From: Sphingobacterium hungaricum
GTDB taxonomy: Bacteria; Bacteroidota; Bacteroidia; Sphingobacteriales; Sphingobacteriaceae
Direction of reading: 5' to 3'
NCBI RefSeq assembly: GCF_015210005.1
Contig: NZ_MU158698.1
Coordinates: 1,187,009 to 1,251,008 of the forward strand
DNA length: 64,000 nt
How positions within the stretch are numbered: the first letter of the stretch is position 1; every line of letters begins with the position of its first letter. Below the pieces are notes generated by a model, which saw only the letters and a list, made by a program, of their open reading frames with translations, was not told the DNA's origin and ran no database searches. Positions 17,715 through 25,576 of this stretch are shown here, piece by piece. The position numbers and the translations under genes were made by a program.

Positions 17715-17730
17715 AAGTAAGCACTCACTT
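17715..17730. promoter_or_regulatory. 16-bp palindrome, TetR-operator-like
   Basis: AAGTAAGCACTCACTT; 12 of 16 positions obey the dyad AAGTnAGnnCTnACTT. It lies 15 bases upstream of a -33 TTTG element. The shape resembles TetR/AcrR-family operators; no TetR gene lies in the window, so the binding factor is unknown. Confidence 0.45.
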
Positions 17731-17745
17731 TTTTGTAAAAAAAAT

Positions 17746-17776
17746 TTTGCAGGTCTAAGTTAAACCCTTATGTTTG
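17746..17776 (+). promoter_or_regulatory. complete Bacteroidota sigma-A-type promoter
   Basis: TTTG (17746-17749), a spacer of exactly 19 bases, then TATGTTTG (17769-17776). This equals the Bacteroides consensus TTTG-N19-TAnnTTTG. No annotated gene follows until rbfA 284 bases downstream, but a terminator stands at 17931-17963. Confidence 0.65.
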
Positions 17777-17809
17777 TTGAAGTAAAGGGGAAATGAAAGA
17801 AAAAAATTA

Positions 17810-17825
17810 GTGAGTATTGACTCAC
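17810..17825. promoter_or_regulatory. dyad sharing half-sites with the 17715 palindrome
   Basis: GTGAGT-ATTG-ACTCAC, a perfect 6-bp dyad. Its AGTGAG/CTCAC half-sites match those of the 17715-17730 palindrome but with a 6-base instead of 2-base centre. It could be a second operator downstream of the start site, or an RNA hairpin. Confidence 0.35.
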
Positions 17826-17854
17826 GCTTTTATTACCGAATAATAAACAACTAA

Positions 17855-17914
17855 ATGATGATAGACCAAAATGTCTTAAAACTTTTAAAAGAAATATATT
17901 CTATCCAGTTTTAA
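17855..17914 (+). CDS. possible 19-residue peptide
   Basis: ATG at 17855, stop TAA at 17912-17914; peptide MMIDQNVLKLLKEIYSIQF, which is amphipathic (LLKEIY). It sits between a good promoter and a terminator, 16 bases ahead of the terminator stem. No Shine-Dalgarno motif is visible. At this length the frame can occur by chance. Confidence 0.2.
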   Translation: MMIDQNVLKLLKEIYSIQF

Positions 17915-17930
17915 ACTAATATTAGATCAA

Positions 17931-17963
17931 AGACTTGTCAATGCCCACGACAAGTCTTTTTTT
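17931..17963 (+). terminator. intrinsic terminator of the small transcript
   Basis: Stem AGACTTGTC (17931-17939) / GACAAGTCT (17949-17957), 9-base loop, then a run of T to 17963. It faces right and ends 96 bases before rbfA. Confidence 0.85.
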
Positions 17964-18014
17964 GTTTTAGTCCCATCCATTTCTTATTAAACGTAAGATT
18001 CTCTTGATTATTAT

Positions 18015-18022
18015 TATCTTTG
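18015..18022 (+). promoter_or_regulatory. -7 element upstream of rbfA
   Basis: TATCTTTG matches TAnnTTTG and lies 37 bases before the rbfA ATG. A convincing -33 TTTG at the usual spacing is not visible. Confidence 0.4.
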
Positions 18023-18059
18023 TTAAGCTTAAGATTTGTAGTTTAAAAAGATATAAGAA

Positions 18060-18431
18060 ATGGGAACAGAAAGCAAGAGACAACAACGGTTTGCGGGAGT
18101 AATCCAGCAAGATTTAGCAGAACTTTTTCAGAGAGATGGCGGTAGTTGGGCACCAAATGCTTTTATAACCGTGACTCGCGTACGTGTCACGCCAGATTTA
18201 GCGATTGCTCGCGTCTATTTAAGCTTTTTGAATACGTCTACATCAAAATCTGATTTGGGACTTATCCGTTCCAAAGCTTCTGAGATTCGCTATAAATTAG
18301 GCACACGAATCAAAAATCAAGCACGCATTGTCCCTCACTTAGAATTCTTCTTGGATGATACCAGTGAATATGTAGAGCACATGGATAAGTTGTTTGACGA
18401 AATAAGCAAAGAACCTAGACAGGAAGATTAG
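18060..18431 (+). CDS. rbfA: 30S ribosome-binding factor RbfA
   Basis: 123 residues, normal for RbfA. Binds the 30S subunit during maturation of the 5' end of 16S rRNA and is needed for cold growth. Diagnostic pattern: N-terminal helix SKRQQRFAGVIQQDLAELFQ, strand VTRVRVTPDLAIARVYLSF and the final KH-like segment IKNQARIVPHLEFFLDDTSE. ATG start with a -7 element 37 bases upstream. aat begins 18 bases after its stop, suggesting an rbfA-aat-aminotransferase-DUF2027 operon. Confidence 0.95.
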   Translation: MGTESKRQQRFAGVIQQDLAELFQRDGGSWAPNAFITVTRVRVTPDLAIARVYLSFLNTSTSKSDLGLIRSKASEIRYKLGTRIKNQARIVPHLEFFLDDTSEYVEHMDKLFDEISKEPRQED

Positions 18432-18449
18432 CCAGAGCGATTGGATGGC

Positions 18450-19130
18450 ATGATATCTTTATTAGACCCTCAAAAATTAGTTTTCCCGAATCAAAACCAT
18501 GCGGATGAAGATGGTTTACTGGCTGTGGGTGGCGACCTGCAAGCGGAAAGATTGCTGTTGGCTTATCAGAATGGTATATTCCCATGGTACAATCCCGGAG
18601 ACCCAATTTTATGGTTTTCGCCTGATCCACGCTGTGTGATATTCCCTGCGGACTTAAAGATCAGCAAAAGCATGAAAAAGGTATTTGCTCAACAGCACTT
18701 CTCATTTACTTACAATAAGAATTTTAGCGAAGTCATTCGCGAATGCGCCCTCGCAACTCGAAAAGACCAAGATGGAACTTGGATTACGGATGAGATGCAG
18801 GAAGCCTACATTAACTTGCACGCATTGGGCTACGCCCAAAGTGTAGAAGTTTGGGACTCTGAAAACAAGTTAGTCGGTGGTCTTTATGGCATCCTTGTCG
18901 ACCGCATTTTTGTTGGAGAAAGCATGTTTTCGACAGTTTCTAACGCTTCAAAAGCCGGTTTAATTTACCTTATTACAAACTTCGAGCTGGAATTAATTGA
19001 TTGTCAAGTTCACAATGATCATTTAGAAAGCTTAGGCGCGACACTGATTCCTCGCGATGCGTACTTAAGCCAGATACAAAAACAAAATATTCACCCTTAT
19101 GGACTTCAAAAGCTACTTCGACATTCCTAA
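18450..19130 (+). CDS. aat: leucyl/phenylalanyl-tRNA-protein transferase
   Basis: 226 residues from ATG 18450 (an in-frame TTG at 18441 would add three residues). Transfers Leu or Phe from tRNA to N-terminal Arg/Lys of proteins, marking them for ClpS/ClpAP in the N-degron pathway. Family marks: DEDGLLAVGGDLQAERLLLA near the N-terminus, the hallmark FPWYNPGDPILWFSPDPRCV, and GGLYGILVDRIFVGESMFS. The C-terminus overlaps the start of the next gene by 32 bases in another frame, indicating coupled expression. Confidence 0.95.
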   Translation: MISLLDPQKLVFPNQNHADEDGLLAVGGDLQAERLLLAYQNGIFPWYNPGDPILWFSPDPRCVIFPADLKISKSMKKVFAQQHFSFTYNKNFSEVIRECALATRKDQDGTWITDEMQEAYINLHALGYAQSVEVWDSENKLVGGLYGILVDRIFVGESMFSTVSNASKAGLIYLITNFELELIDCQVHNDHLESLGATLIPRDAYLSQIQKQNIHPYGLQKLLRHS

Positions 19131-20175
19131 AGACCTGCTTTATTTCAACACGCCTGGAAACGGGCTGATGCCTAAAACAAATTATGCTTGGCGCGAACAA
19201 AGGGATAGGGATTTCTTTAACCCACAAGATCCTTTACGAGAACAGCAAGGTGATTTTATTGAACAAGTCAGGTCGAAGATCGCTTCATTTTTCTTCACCG
19301 ACGTCCATAGTGTTTTCTGTGTACCCAATTTTTCGTTTGGCTTCAACACATTGTTAAGCGGAATTCCTTCCTCGATTCCAATGATTATTGTCGAGGGTGA
19401 TTATCCTTCAGTAAACTATCCAGTTTTCAGCAGAGGATTTTCTGCGAAAACAGTTGCATTGGATGAAAATCTTGAAGCAAATATTGAGAAAAGCATCCTG
19501 CCAAATACCGAACAGATTCTGTTTTTGAGCATCGTCCAATACATCTCAGGTGTGAAAATTGATTTAAGTTTTATTCAGGAATTGAAACATAAATACCCGA
19601 AATTATTAATTATCGGGGATGCTACGCAATTTTTGGGCACTGAAAAGTTTGATTTTCAGCATGCTGGCTTTGATGGAATTGGCGCAAGCGGATACAAGTG
19701 GCTATTATCAGGATTCGGAAATGGATTTATGTTGCTCAACGAACGATTGAGGGCATTGATTTATCAAGAAGCGCAACAGAAGAGTTTGCCTCAAGAGACC
19801 ATGTGGGCAGGAAGAAGCATTTTGAAAACTTATTTTGAACCAGGCCATATCGATACGCTCGCTCATGGAACTTTGTTGCAATCCTTAAATTTTCTGGAAA
19901 CAGCAAATTTAGATTTGATACAGAAGCATATTCAGGGCTTAACAGAAATTGCCTATTCCGAATTGAATAAGCGAGACTTGCTATTGCCCATAGCAAAAAA
20001 GAGAAAAATACAATCTTCTCTAGTAAATATTCAGCTAAATCCAAATCTATATCCTAAATTAGTCGAATCGGGAATCCGATGCTTCCCCCGGGGGTCAGGA
20101 ATACGAATTGGCATTCACCTGTACAATACGGAAGAAGATTTAAATAGATTGTTAAAAATTATAGATCAAATCTAA
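19099..20175 (+). CDS. class V PLP-dependent aminotransferase-like enzyme
   Basis: 358 residues. Fold-type I PLP enzyme of the class V (NifS/serine-pyruvate/isopenicillin epimerase-like) group: FNTPGNGLMPKTNYAW at the start, a LLIIGDATQFLG stretch with the ring-stacking Asp, and GIGASGYKWLLSGFGNGFML containing the PLP Schiff-base lysine. There is no C-terminal loop Cys of the IscS kind, so a cysteine desulfurase role is unlikely. Substrate unknown. It overlaps aat by 32 bases and the next gene starts 2 bases after its stop, so it lies in a tight operon. Confidence 0.85.
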   Translation: MDFKSYFDIPKDLLYFNTPGNGLMPKTNYAWREQRDRDFFNPQDPLREQQGDFIEQVRSKIASFFFTDVHSVFCVPNFSFGFNTLLSGIPSSIPMIIVEGDYPSVNYPVFSRGFSAKTVALDENLEANIEKSILPNTEQILFLSIVQYISGVKIDLSFIQELKHKYPKLLIIGDATQFLGTEKFDFQHAGFDGIGASGYKWLLSGFGNGFMLLNERLRALIYQEAQQKSLPQETMWAGRSILKTYFEPGHIDTLAHGTLLQSLNFLETANLDLIQKHIQGLTEIAYSELNKRDLLLPIAKKRKIQSSLVNIQLNPNLYPKLVESGIRCFPRGSGIRIGIHLYNTEEDLNRLLKIIDQI

Positions 20176-20177
20176 TC

Positions 20178-20819
20178 ATGTTTAAAATTGGAGATTTAGT
20201 TCGTTTTGTGGATGAGCCTATTGAGGGTCACATCACCTCTATTCAGCAAAACGACATTGTGGGCGTAACAGATGAAACAGGATTTGAAATTCCAGTTCTG
20301 AAAACAAAGATTACGCTGGTACATGGAAATATGCGAAGGGATGACGATGATTTCGAGACGGACAAACCGGTTCAATCAGGTCCTTTTGTTGAGAAAGGCA
20401 TTTATTTGGCTATCCGTGGCGATCAGAATGAAGGATTGGCTAAGTTTTACATCATCAATGAAACTTCGTTTGATGTGCTGTTCAATTTTGGAGAGCTACA
20501 TGGAACGAAAGTGACAGGCATTCGCGCGGAGCGCATAGGCCAAAAAGATTTCTTGCAAGTGTATTCTGCTAATTTTTCTGCAATTGGAAAATGGCCGACT
20601 TTTCAAATTCAGCTATTGCGTTTTCACCATGAAAGCCAAAACCTGCAACCAGCGATTACCAAAGAAATCAAGGTCAAGCCAATGGATTTGATGCAAAACA
20701 AAGTGAAAAGTGAATTGCTGGAGGACAAAGTCTGGCAATATGAATTGGATAAAATCGAAGAAAATATCAATTTAGATAAACTGAAAAGCCATTTCATCTC
20801 GCATCGTCCAAACAAATAA
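20178..20819 (+). CDS. DUF2027-type protein lacking a Smr domain
   Basis: 213 residues. MFKIGDLVRFVDEPIEGHITSI is an SH3/KOW-like barrel start, followed by IVGVTDETGFEIPVLKTKITLV and a beta-rich domain (GIYLAIRGDQNEGLAKFYII). This matches the N-terminal DUF2027 portion of Bacteroidota proteins that usually end in a Smr nuclease domain. Here the C-terminus after a short helix-rich linker stops at HFISHRPNK with no Smr HGxG motif. Either a stand-alone family member or a natural truncation. Role unknown; the DUF2027-Smr proteins are often mis-labelled MutS. Confidence 0.7.
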   Translation: MFKIGDLVRFVDEPIEGHITSIQQNDIVGVTDETGFEIPVLKTKITLVHGNMRRDDDDFETDKPVQSGPFVEKGIYLAIRGDQNEGLAKFYIINETSFDVLFNFGELHGTKVTGIRAERIGQKDFLQVYSANFSAIGKWPTFQIQLLRFHHESQNLQPAITKEIKVKPMDLMQNKVKSELLEDKVWQYELDKIEENINLDKLKSHFISHRPNK

Positions 20820-20830
20820 AACTTGAAATT

Positions 20831-21259
20831 TTAGGCTAGCATGCCATCTGTTTCTTGAACAGGCTCTTTAAGCTGTACCTTTTTTGTGCTTACCATCAAG
20901 GTAATGATGCCGATAAAAAACACAAACCAGCCCCACTTAAAGTGAATTGTTTTGGAAAGGATTCCGTCAATGAATTTGAATCCGAAATAATTATTAATCG
21001 TAAAATAAACAGCGACCATTGCCAGTATTGCCCACAAAGCAAGCACAAAAGTCATGATCCTAAACGCTTGTATTTTGCGTATAAAAAACAAGAAGGTGCA
21101 GATTCCCAACAAGCCGTAAGTGATTAAAAACAAACGCATATCGGTCTGGTAAAGGTTCCAATTTCCGATTAAAGGCACTCGCAAAAAGGGACAGAAAACT
21201 GCCGAAAGTGCAACAATTGAAGTTCCGATAATTGCCAAAGGCTTATATAAAATGTACAT
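20831..21259 (-). CDS. four-helix integral membrane protein, unknown function
   Basis: 142 residues with four hydrophobic segments: LAIIGTSIVALSAVFCPFL, LFLITYGLLGICTFLFFI, ITMFVLALWAILAMVAVYF-like (~70-92) and WGWFVFFIGIITLMV. A conserved-looking loop FLRVPLIGNWNLYQTD follows helix 1. No catalytic motif. It is convergent with the DUF2027 gene (11 bases apart) and divergent from hemA. I do not recognise a named family. Confidence 0.65.
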   Translation of the reverse strand: MYILYKPLAIIGTSIVALSAVFCPFLRVPLIGNWNLYQTDMRLFLITYGLLGICTFLFFIRKIQAFRIMTFVLALWAILAMVAVYFTINNYFGFKFIDGILSKTIHFKWGWFVFFIGIITLMVSTKKVQLKEPVQETDGMLA

Positions 21260-21440
21260 AGAAAAGCAATCTAATTTGCTGTAAAATTAGTTTTATAGTT
21301 TGATATTCTAAAAATAATTGAAAATCAGGCAATAACTCATAATAAAGCCAGAGCTTATAGTTAAAAAATTTGGTTTTCAATGATTTAACATAATTTTAAC
21401 GTTATTTATAATCTTTCTAAATTCATGTGTTTGACAGATT

Positions 21441-21475
21441 TTTGACATTATAGCTGTGACTTTACTCTACATTTG
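21441..21475 (+). promoter_or_regulatory. probable hemA promoter
   Basis: TACATTTG (21468-21475) matches TAnnTTTG; TTTG at 21441-21444 lies 23 bases upstream, at the long end of the spacing seen in Flavobacteriia/Sphingobacteriia. It is 32 bases ahead of the hemA start. Confidence 0.5.
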
Positions 21476-21507
21476 CAGTACAAATTATTGAGCTAGGAAT
21501 TTAAGCT

Positions 21508-22749
21508 TTGAAGAATTTAAAAGTAATAGCGTTTACGCACAAACATGTTGAACTGAAAGATCTAGGAAATCTAGTAATCTGCAATGAAGAATTGGATTAC
21601 CGATTGATCAGTCTTAAGAACAGTTTAGATATTCCGGAAATATTTTACATTGGAACTTGTAACCGAGTAGAATTCGTGTTCTACGGAGCGCACGAGCTGA
21701 CCGATGAATTTGTTGCCGAATTTATGCACAAGATGAATTTCTGTGTTCCTGCGGAGCGTTTGCAATGTTTTTTAGGGCAGGTTACAAAATATTCAGGCAT
21801 GGATGCGCTACAGCATCTGTTCAGAATGTCTTGCTCGCTTGATAGTTTGGTAGTTGGCGAAAAAGAAATTTTATCTCAAGTAAGAAGAGCTTACGACCGT
21901 TGTCGTGAAGCTGGTTTTACAGGAGATTTTCTTCGTTTGATGATGGATCAATTGGTCAAAACAGCAAAAGAAGTTTACACCTACACCAACATTGCCAGAA
22001 ATCCTATTTCAGTTGTTTCTTTGGCTTATCGCAAATTGAGAGAAGTTAAGTTATTGGAGAATCCACGAATTCTGATCGTTGGCTCTGGCGAAACCAATCA
22101 AAATTTAGCAAAGTATCTAAAGAAACACAAATACAATAACTTCGTGATCTTCAACAGAACAGTTGCAAATGCAAGTGCTTTGGTTGAAGAATTAAATGCA
22201 GAAGTCTATCCTTTGAGTGAATTGAAAAATTACAAAAAAGGATTTGATGTCATGATTACCTGTACTGGAGCTCCAGAAGCTATCATCGATAACGAATTAT
22301 ACACTTCGCTATTGAACGGCGAGACAGACCGCAAAGTAATCGTTGATTTAGCTATTCCAAACGATATTGATGCTGACGTAATTGCAAAAAATCCGATTCA
22401 TTACATCGAAGTCAGCAGTCTGCAAGCTATTGCGGAGCATAATATTCAAGAACGTTACGACGAATTAGTTCATGCCGAACGCATTATCAATGAGAACATT
22501 AAAGAGTTTTTACCGATTATCAAACAGCGTCGTGTAGAAGTTGCCATGCGCAATGTTCCAGAGAAAATCAAAGAAATTCGTTCTACAGCTTGCAATGAAG
22601 TTTTTGCTCAGGATTTGAATAAATTAGATCCTCAAGCAAGAGAGGTTTTGGAAAAAGTAATTAACTATATGGAAAAGAAATACATCAAAGTTCCTATGGT
22701 TATGGCCAAAGAAATTCTTGTTAAAAGTTCAGAAGCAGAACAAAATTAA
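21508..22749 (+). CDS. hemA: glutamyl-tRNA reductase
   Basis: 413 residues. First committed step of C5 tetrapyrrole synthesis: NADPH reduction of Glu-tRNA to glutamate-1-semialdehyde. The catalytic cysteine is C51 in IGTCNRVEF; the NADPH-binding domain shows LIVGSGETNQNLAKYL and a C-terminal dimerisation helix is present. The start is TTG (21508), preceded by AGGAAT 12 bases upstream; no better ATG exists before the conserved NLKVIAFTHKHV. It heads hemA-hemCD-hemB-hemL, all rightward. Confidence 0.96.
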   Translation: MKNLKVIAFTHKHVELKDLGNLVICNEELDYRLISLKNSLDIPEIFYIGTCNRVEFVFYGAHELTDEFVAEFMHKMNFCVPAERLQCFLGQVTKYSGMDALQHLFRMSCSLDSLVVGEKEILSQVRRAYDRCREAGFTGDFLRLMMDQLVKTAKEVYTYTNIARNPISVVSLAYRKLREVKLLENPRILIVGSGETNQNLAKYLKKHKYNNFVIFNRTVANASALVEELNAEVYPLSELKNYKKGFDVMITCTGAPEAIIDNELYTSLLNGETDRKVIVDLAIPNDIDADVIAKNPIHYIEVSSLQAIAEHNIQERYDELVHAERIINENIKEFLPIIKQRRVEVAMRNVPEKIKEIRSTACNEVFAQDLNKLDPQAREVLEKVINYMEKKYIKVPMVMAKEILVKSSEAEQN

Positions 22750-22851
22750 TCTTCCTTTTTCTAAAAAAATAGCTATTAACTGACAGAAAATGGCTTTTAT
22801 AAAAATCCTTTTGGTTAAATTTGACCATATTTTCCTGTAAAACAAATTATT

Positions 22852-24432
22852 GTGAATAGAACATTAATCATTGGTACGAGAGGTAGTCAATTGGCGTTAT
22901 GGCAAGCGAATTACGTTAAAGATCGATTAGCAGAAATTGGCATTCAGGCCAATTTAAAAATCATAAAAACTCAAGGCGACATTATTCAGCATCTTCGTTT
23001 AGATAAGCTAGAAGGCAAAGGCTTTTTTACTAAAGAATTAGAAGAAGAATTGCTAAGTGGAGGCATTGATTTAGCTGTGCATTCCCATAAAGACTTACCG
23101 ACTACAAACCCTCCAGGATTAATTATTGCGAGCGTTTCTGAAAGGGAAGATCCTTCAGAATTGATGATCATTCACAAAGATTGTGTGGATTTGAAAAAGC
23201 GATTCTCCATTAAGCACAATGCAACGATAGGAACTTCTTCTAACCGAAGAAAAGCACAATTGCTCTCTTTGCGCCCAGATTTAGAGTTTTCTGATTTACG
23301 CGGAAACTTGCAAACCCGAGTTAAAAAATTACAAGACGAAAACTACGATGCAATTGTGTTGGCAAAAGCCGGAATTGCTCGTTTGAATATGGATCTTTCC
23401 GAATTTCATATCGAAGAAATTGCACCCATAGAAATTATTCCTGCACCGGCGCAAGGTGTTTTGGCTGTGCAGATTCGAGAGAAAGACCAAGAATTATTTG
23501 ACATTCTTCAACAGATTAATGATGTAGAAGTCGCTAAAACTATTGCTGTTGAACGCAAGGTTTTGAATCTTTTTGATGCTGGATGCCATGCTCCAGTCGG
23601 CTGTTATTGCCGAAAAACAGATACTGGATTTGAATCCTGGACATCGATTGCTGAAGACAACGAGGACTTTCCGGACCGTGTGTATCTACGTTCAGAAACA
23701 ACTGAAGGAATGGCAGAAACGATTTTTTCAAAATTCAGCAAAGACAGAAAACTTCCTTCATCGGTATTCATCACTAGAGATTTAGATGAAAATTCCTACT
23801 TATCAAAAGCATTAAGCAAGCATGCAATATCCATCGAAGCTCGTTCTTTAATCAGGATTTATCCAGTCATCAACAAGTTGGATTCATTTATTTTGAAGCG
23901 CGCGGATTGGATTTTCTTTAACAGCAAAAATGCCATCGAGCATTTCTTCAAGTTAGAGCCTTTGATTTTAAAGAAAACAAAAATTGCCGTTTTGGGCCGT
24001 GGTTCAGAAGAAGCTTTGCGCGCATTTAACCGCACAGCGGATTTTTCTGGCGATAGTTTCGGAATCAATACGGACAATATCGCAAAAGAATTTGCGCAAT
24101 TGGTGGATGGACAAACGGTACTTATCCCGCGTGCGAAAGGCTCTTTGCAAACCATTCAAAATGCTTTATTGCCTAGCACCACCGTGATTGACATTCCGAT
24201 TTATGAAACCGTATTAGAAGAGCAAGTTGACAAATCGAATGCTGAAGTATTGATTTTCACGAGCCCAAGCAACGTAGAGGCTTATTTTCAAGAAAACCTT
24301 GTCGAGCCCGACCAAAAAATAATCTGTATCGGACATTCAACAGGAAAGGCAATTGAGGATTTTGGATTGAAATATACCAAACCATATACGCCAGACGAAA
24401 TTGGTTTAGCCGAAGCTGTTTTCAGCTTATAA
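22852..24432 (+). CDS. hemCD: hydroxymethylbilane synthase / uroporphyrinogen-III synthase fusion
   Basis: 526 residues. Residues 1-~300 are HemC: IIGTRGSQLALWQA, LAVHSHKDLPT, DLRGNLQTRVKKL and GCHAPVGCY, with C245 as the dipyrromethane cofactor cysteine. Residues ~303-526 are HemD: VFITRDLDENSYLSKALSKH, WIFFNSKNAIEHF, VLIPRAKGS and LIFTSPSNVEAYF. The two enzymes act in sequence, so the fusion would hand unstable hydroxymethylbilane directly to ring closure. GTG start at 22852. The gap to hemA is 102 bases. A short hairpin separates it from hemB. Confidence 0.95.
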   Translation: MNRTLIIGTRGSQLALWQANYVKDRLAEIGIQANLKIIKTQGDIIQHLRLDKLEGKGFFTKELEEELLSGGIDLAVHSHKDLPTTNPPGLIIASVSEREDPSELMIIHKDCVDLKKRFSIKHNATIGTSSNRRKAQLLSLRPDLEFSDLRGNLQTRVKKLQDENYDAIVLAKAGIARLNMDLSEFHIEEIAPIEIIPAPAQGVLAVQIREKDQELFDILQQINDVEVAKTIAVERKVLNLFDAGCHAPVGCYCRKTDTGFESWTSIAEDNEDFPDRVYLRSETTEGMAETIFSKFSKDRKLPSSVFITRDLDENSYLSKALSKHAISIEARSLIRIYPVINKLDSFILKRADWIFFNSKNAIEHFFKLEPLILKKTKIAVLGRGSEEALRAFNRTADFSGDSFGINTDNIAKEFAQLVDGQTVLIPRAKGSLQTIQNALLPSTTVIDIPIYETVLEEQVDKSNAEVLIFTSPSNVEAYFQENLVEPDQKIICIGHSTGKAIEDFGLKYTKPYTPDEIGLAEAVFSL

Positions 24433-24448
24433 TAGAATAAAAAATATG

Positions 24449-24466
24449 TTGACGCCTTAGCGTCAA
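24449..24466. repeat. perfect hairpin between hemCD and hemB
   Basis: TTGACGC-CTTA-GCGTCAA, a 7-bp perfect stem with a 4-base loop, no T-run after it. Located 17 bases after the hemCD stop and 16 before the hemB ATG. It may stabilise or process the hem mRNA, or be a small REP-type palindrome unrelated in core to the CCTACGG family. Confidence 0.5.
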
Positions 24467-24482
24467 AACTAATAAAATAAAC

Positions 24483-25457
24483 ATGTTACACCGTCCAAGA
24501 AGAAATAGAAAATCGCAGGTTATTCGCGATATGGTACAAGAAAATCACCTGTTCGCTTCGAATTTAATTTTCCCATTATTTATAATCGAAGGAAATAATC
24601 TGAAGACGGAGGTTTCTTCTATGCCTGGGATTTTCAGATATTCTATAGATAATCTGTTGCGTGAAGTTGAATCGTGCATGAATTTGGGATTGAATTCTTT
24701 TGACCTTTTCCCAAACATTGAAGAGTCATTGAAAGACAAACATGCTACCGTAAGCTACAAAAAAGGAAATCTTTATTTACGTGCAATTGAAGAAGTGAAG
24801 AAAAACTTCCCTGAAGCTTGCGTGGTTACTGATGTAGCGATGGATCCTTACAGCAGTGATGGCCATGATGGAATCGTCGAAGATGGAAAAATTTTAAATG
24901 ACGAAACCTTAGAAGTTTTAGGTAAAATGGCTTTGGCACATGCTGAGGCTGGCGCAGATATTATCGCTCCTTCTGACATGATGGATGGACGTATTGGATA
25001 CATTCGCCAAGCTTTGGATGCGAATGGTTTCAAAGACGTTTCGCTGATGTCTTATACTGCCAAATACGCTTCTGCTTTTTATGGACCTTTCCGAGATGCG
25101 TTAAATTCCGCTCCAAAAATGGGCGACAAAAAATCGTACCAAATGAATCCTGCGAATTCCAGAGAAGCTTTAATCGAAGCACAATTGGATGCAGACGAAG
25201 GTGCTGATTTCTTAATGGTCAAACCGGGATTGCCTTATTTGGATATTATAAAATTATTGAGTGACAATTTTGATTTACCGATTGCCGCATATAATGTAAG
25301 CGGTGAATATGCGATGTTAAAAGCTGCTAGTCAAAATGGCTGGTTAAATGAAGAGCGCTCGATTATGGAAACATTGCTGAGCTTCAAACGTGCTGGCGCA
25401 ACGTCCATTTTGACCTACCATGCAAAAGAGGTTTTGGAAAAAGGATGGTTGAAGTAA
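24483..25457 (+). CDS. hemB: delta-aminolevulinic acid dehydratase (porphobilinogen synthase)
   Basis: 324 residues. Condenses two 5-aminolevulinate to porphobilinogen. Visible marks: RPRRNRKSQVIRDMVQENHL at the start, VVTDVAMDPYSSDGHDG (metal-site region; no Cys-rich zinc triad, so the Mg-type variant is likely), MSYTAKYASAFYGPFRDAL with a first active-site Lys and FLMVKPGLPYLDII with the Schiff-base Lys. A 13-bp hairpin follows the stop. Confidence 0.96.
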   Translation: MLHRPRRNRKSQVIRDMVQENHLFASNLIFPLFIIEGNNLKTEVSSMPGIFRYSIDNLLREVESCMNLGLNSFDLFPNIEESLKDKHATVSYKKGNLYLRAIEEVKKNFPEACVVTDVAMDPYSSDGHDGIVEDGKILNDETLEVLGKMALAHAEAGADIIAPSDMMDGRIGYIRQALDANGFKDVSLMSYTAKYASAFYGPFRDALNSAPKMGDKKSYQMNPANSREALIEAQLDADEGADFLMVKPGLPYLDIIKLLSDNFDLPIAAYNVSGEYAMLKAASQNGWLNEERSIMETLLSFKRAGATSILTYHAKEVLEKGWLK

Positions 25458-25464
25458 TTTTTTG

Positions 25465-25497
25465 AATAAATGGCTCGGTTAAATCGAGCCATTTATT
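25465..25497 (+). terminator. hairpin after hemB
   Basis: 13-bp perfect stem AATAAATGGCTCG / CGAGCCATTTATT with a 7-base loop (GTTAAAT). The following sequence is T-rich but has no long T-run, so termination may be partial, leaving some read-through to hemL 80 bases on. Confidence 0.55.
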
Positions 25498-25576
25498 GTT
25501 AAATTCAACATTTTTACTTGTCAATGAATGTTGAATAAGTATAAATAAATATCTTCGTGCTTTTAAATACTGAAAC

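Larger units (their letters stand above)
17783..17963 (+). ncRNA. candidate small RNA or small-peptide transcript (~180 nt)
   Basis: Defined by a consensus promoter at 17746-17776 and an intrinsic terminator at 17931-17963; the exact first base is inferred (~17783). The transcript would carry a hairpin with stem GTGAGT/ACTCAC (17810-17825) near its 5' end and a 19-codon frame at 17855-17914. I do not recognise it as 6S, tmRNA, SRP RNA or RNase P: there is no long 5'-3' pairing and no known conserved motif. Confidence 0.45.

Noticed and set aside
17783-17963. 6S RNA
   Set aside because: Length fits, but the 5' and 3' ends do not pair and no central bubble can be drawn.
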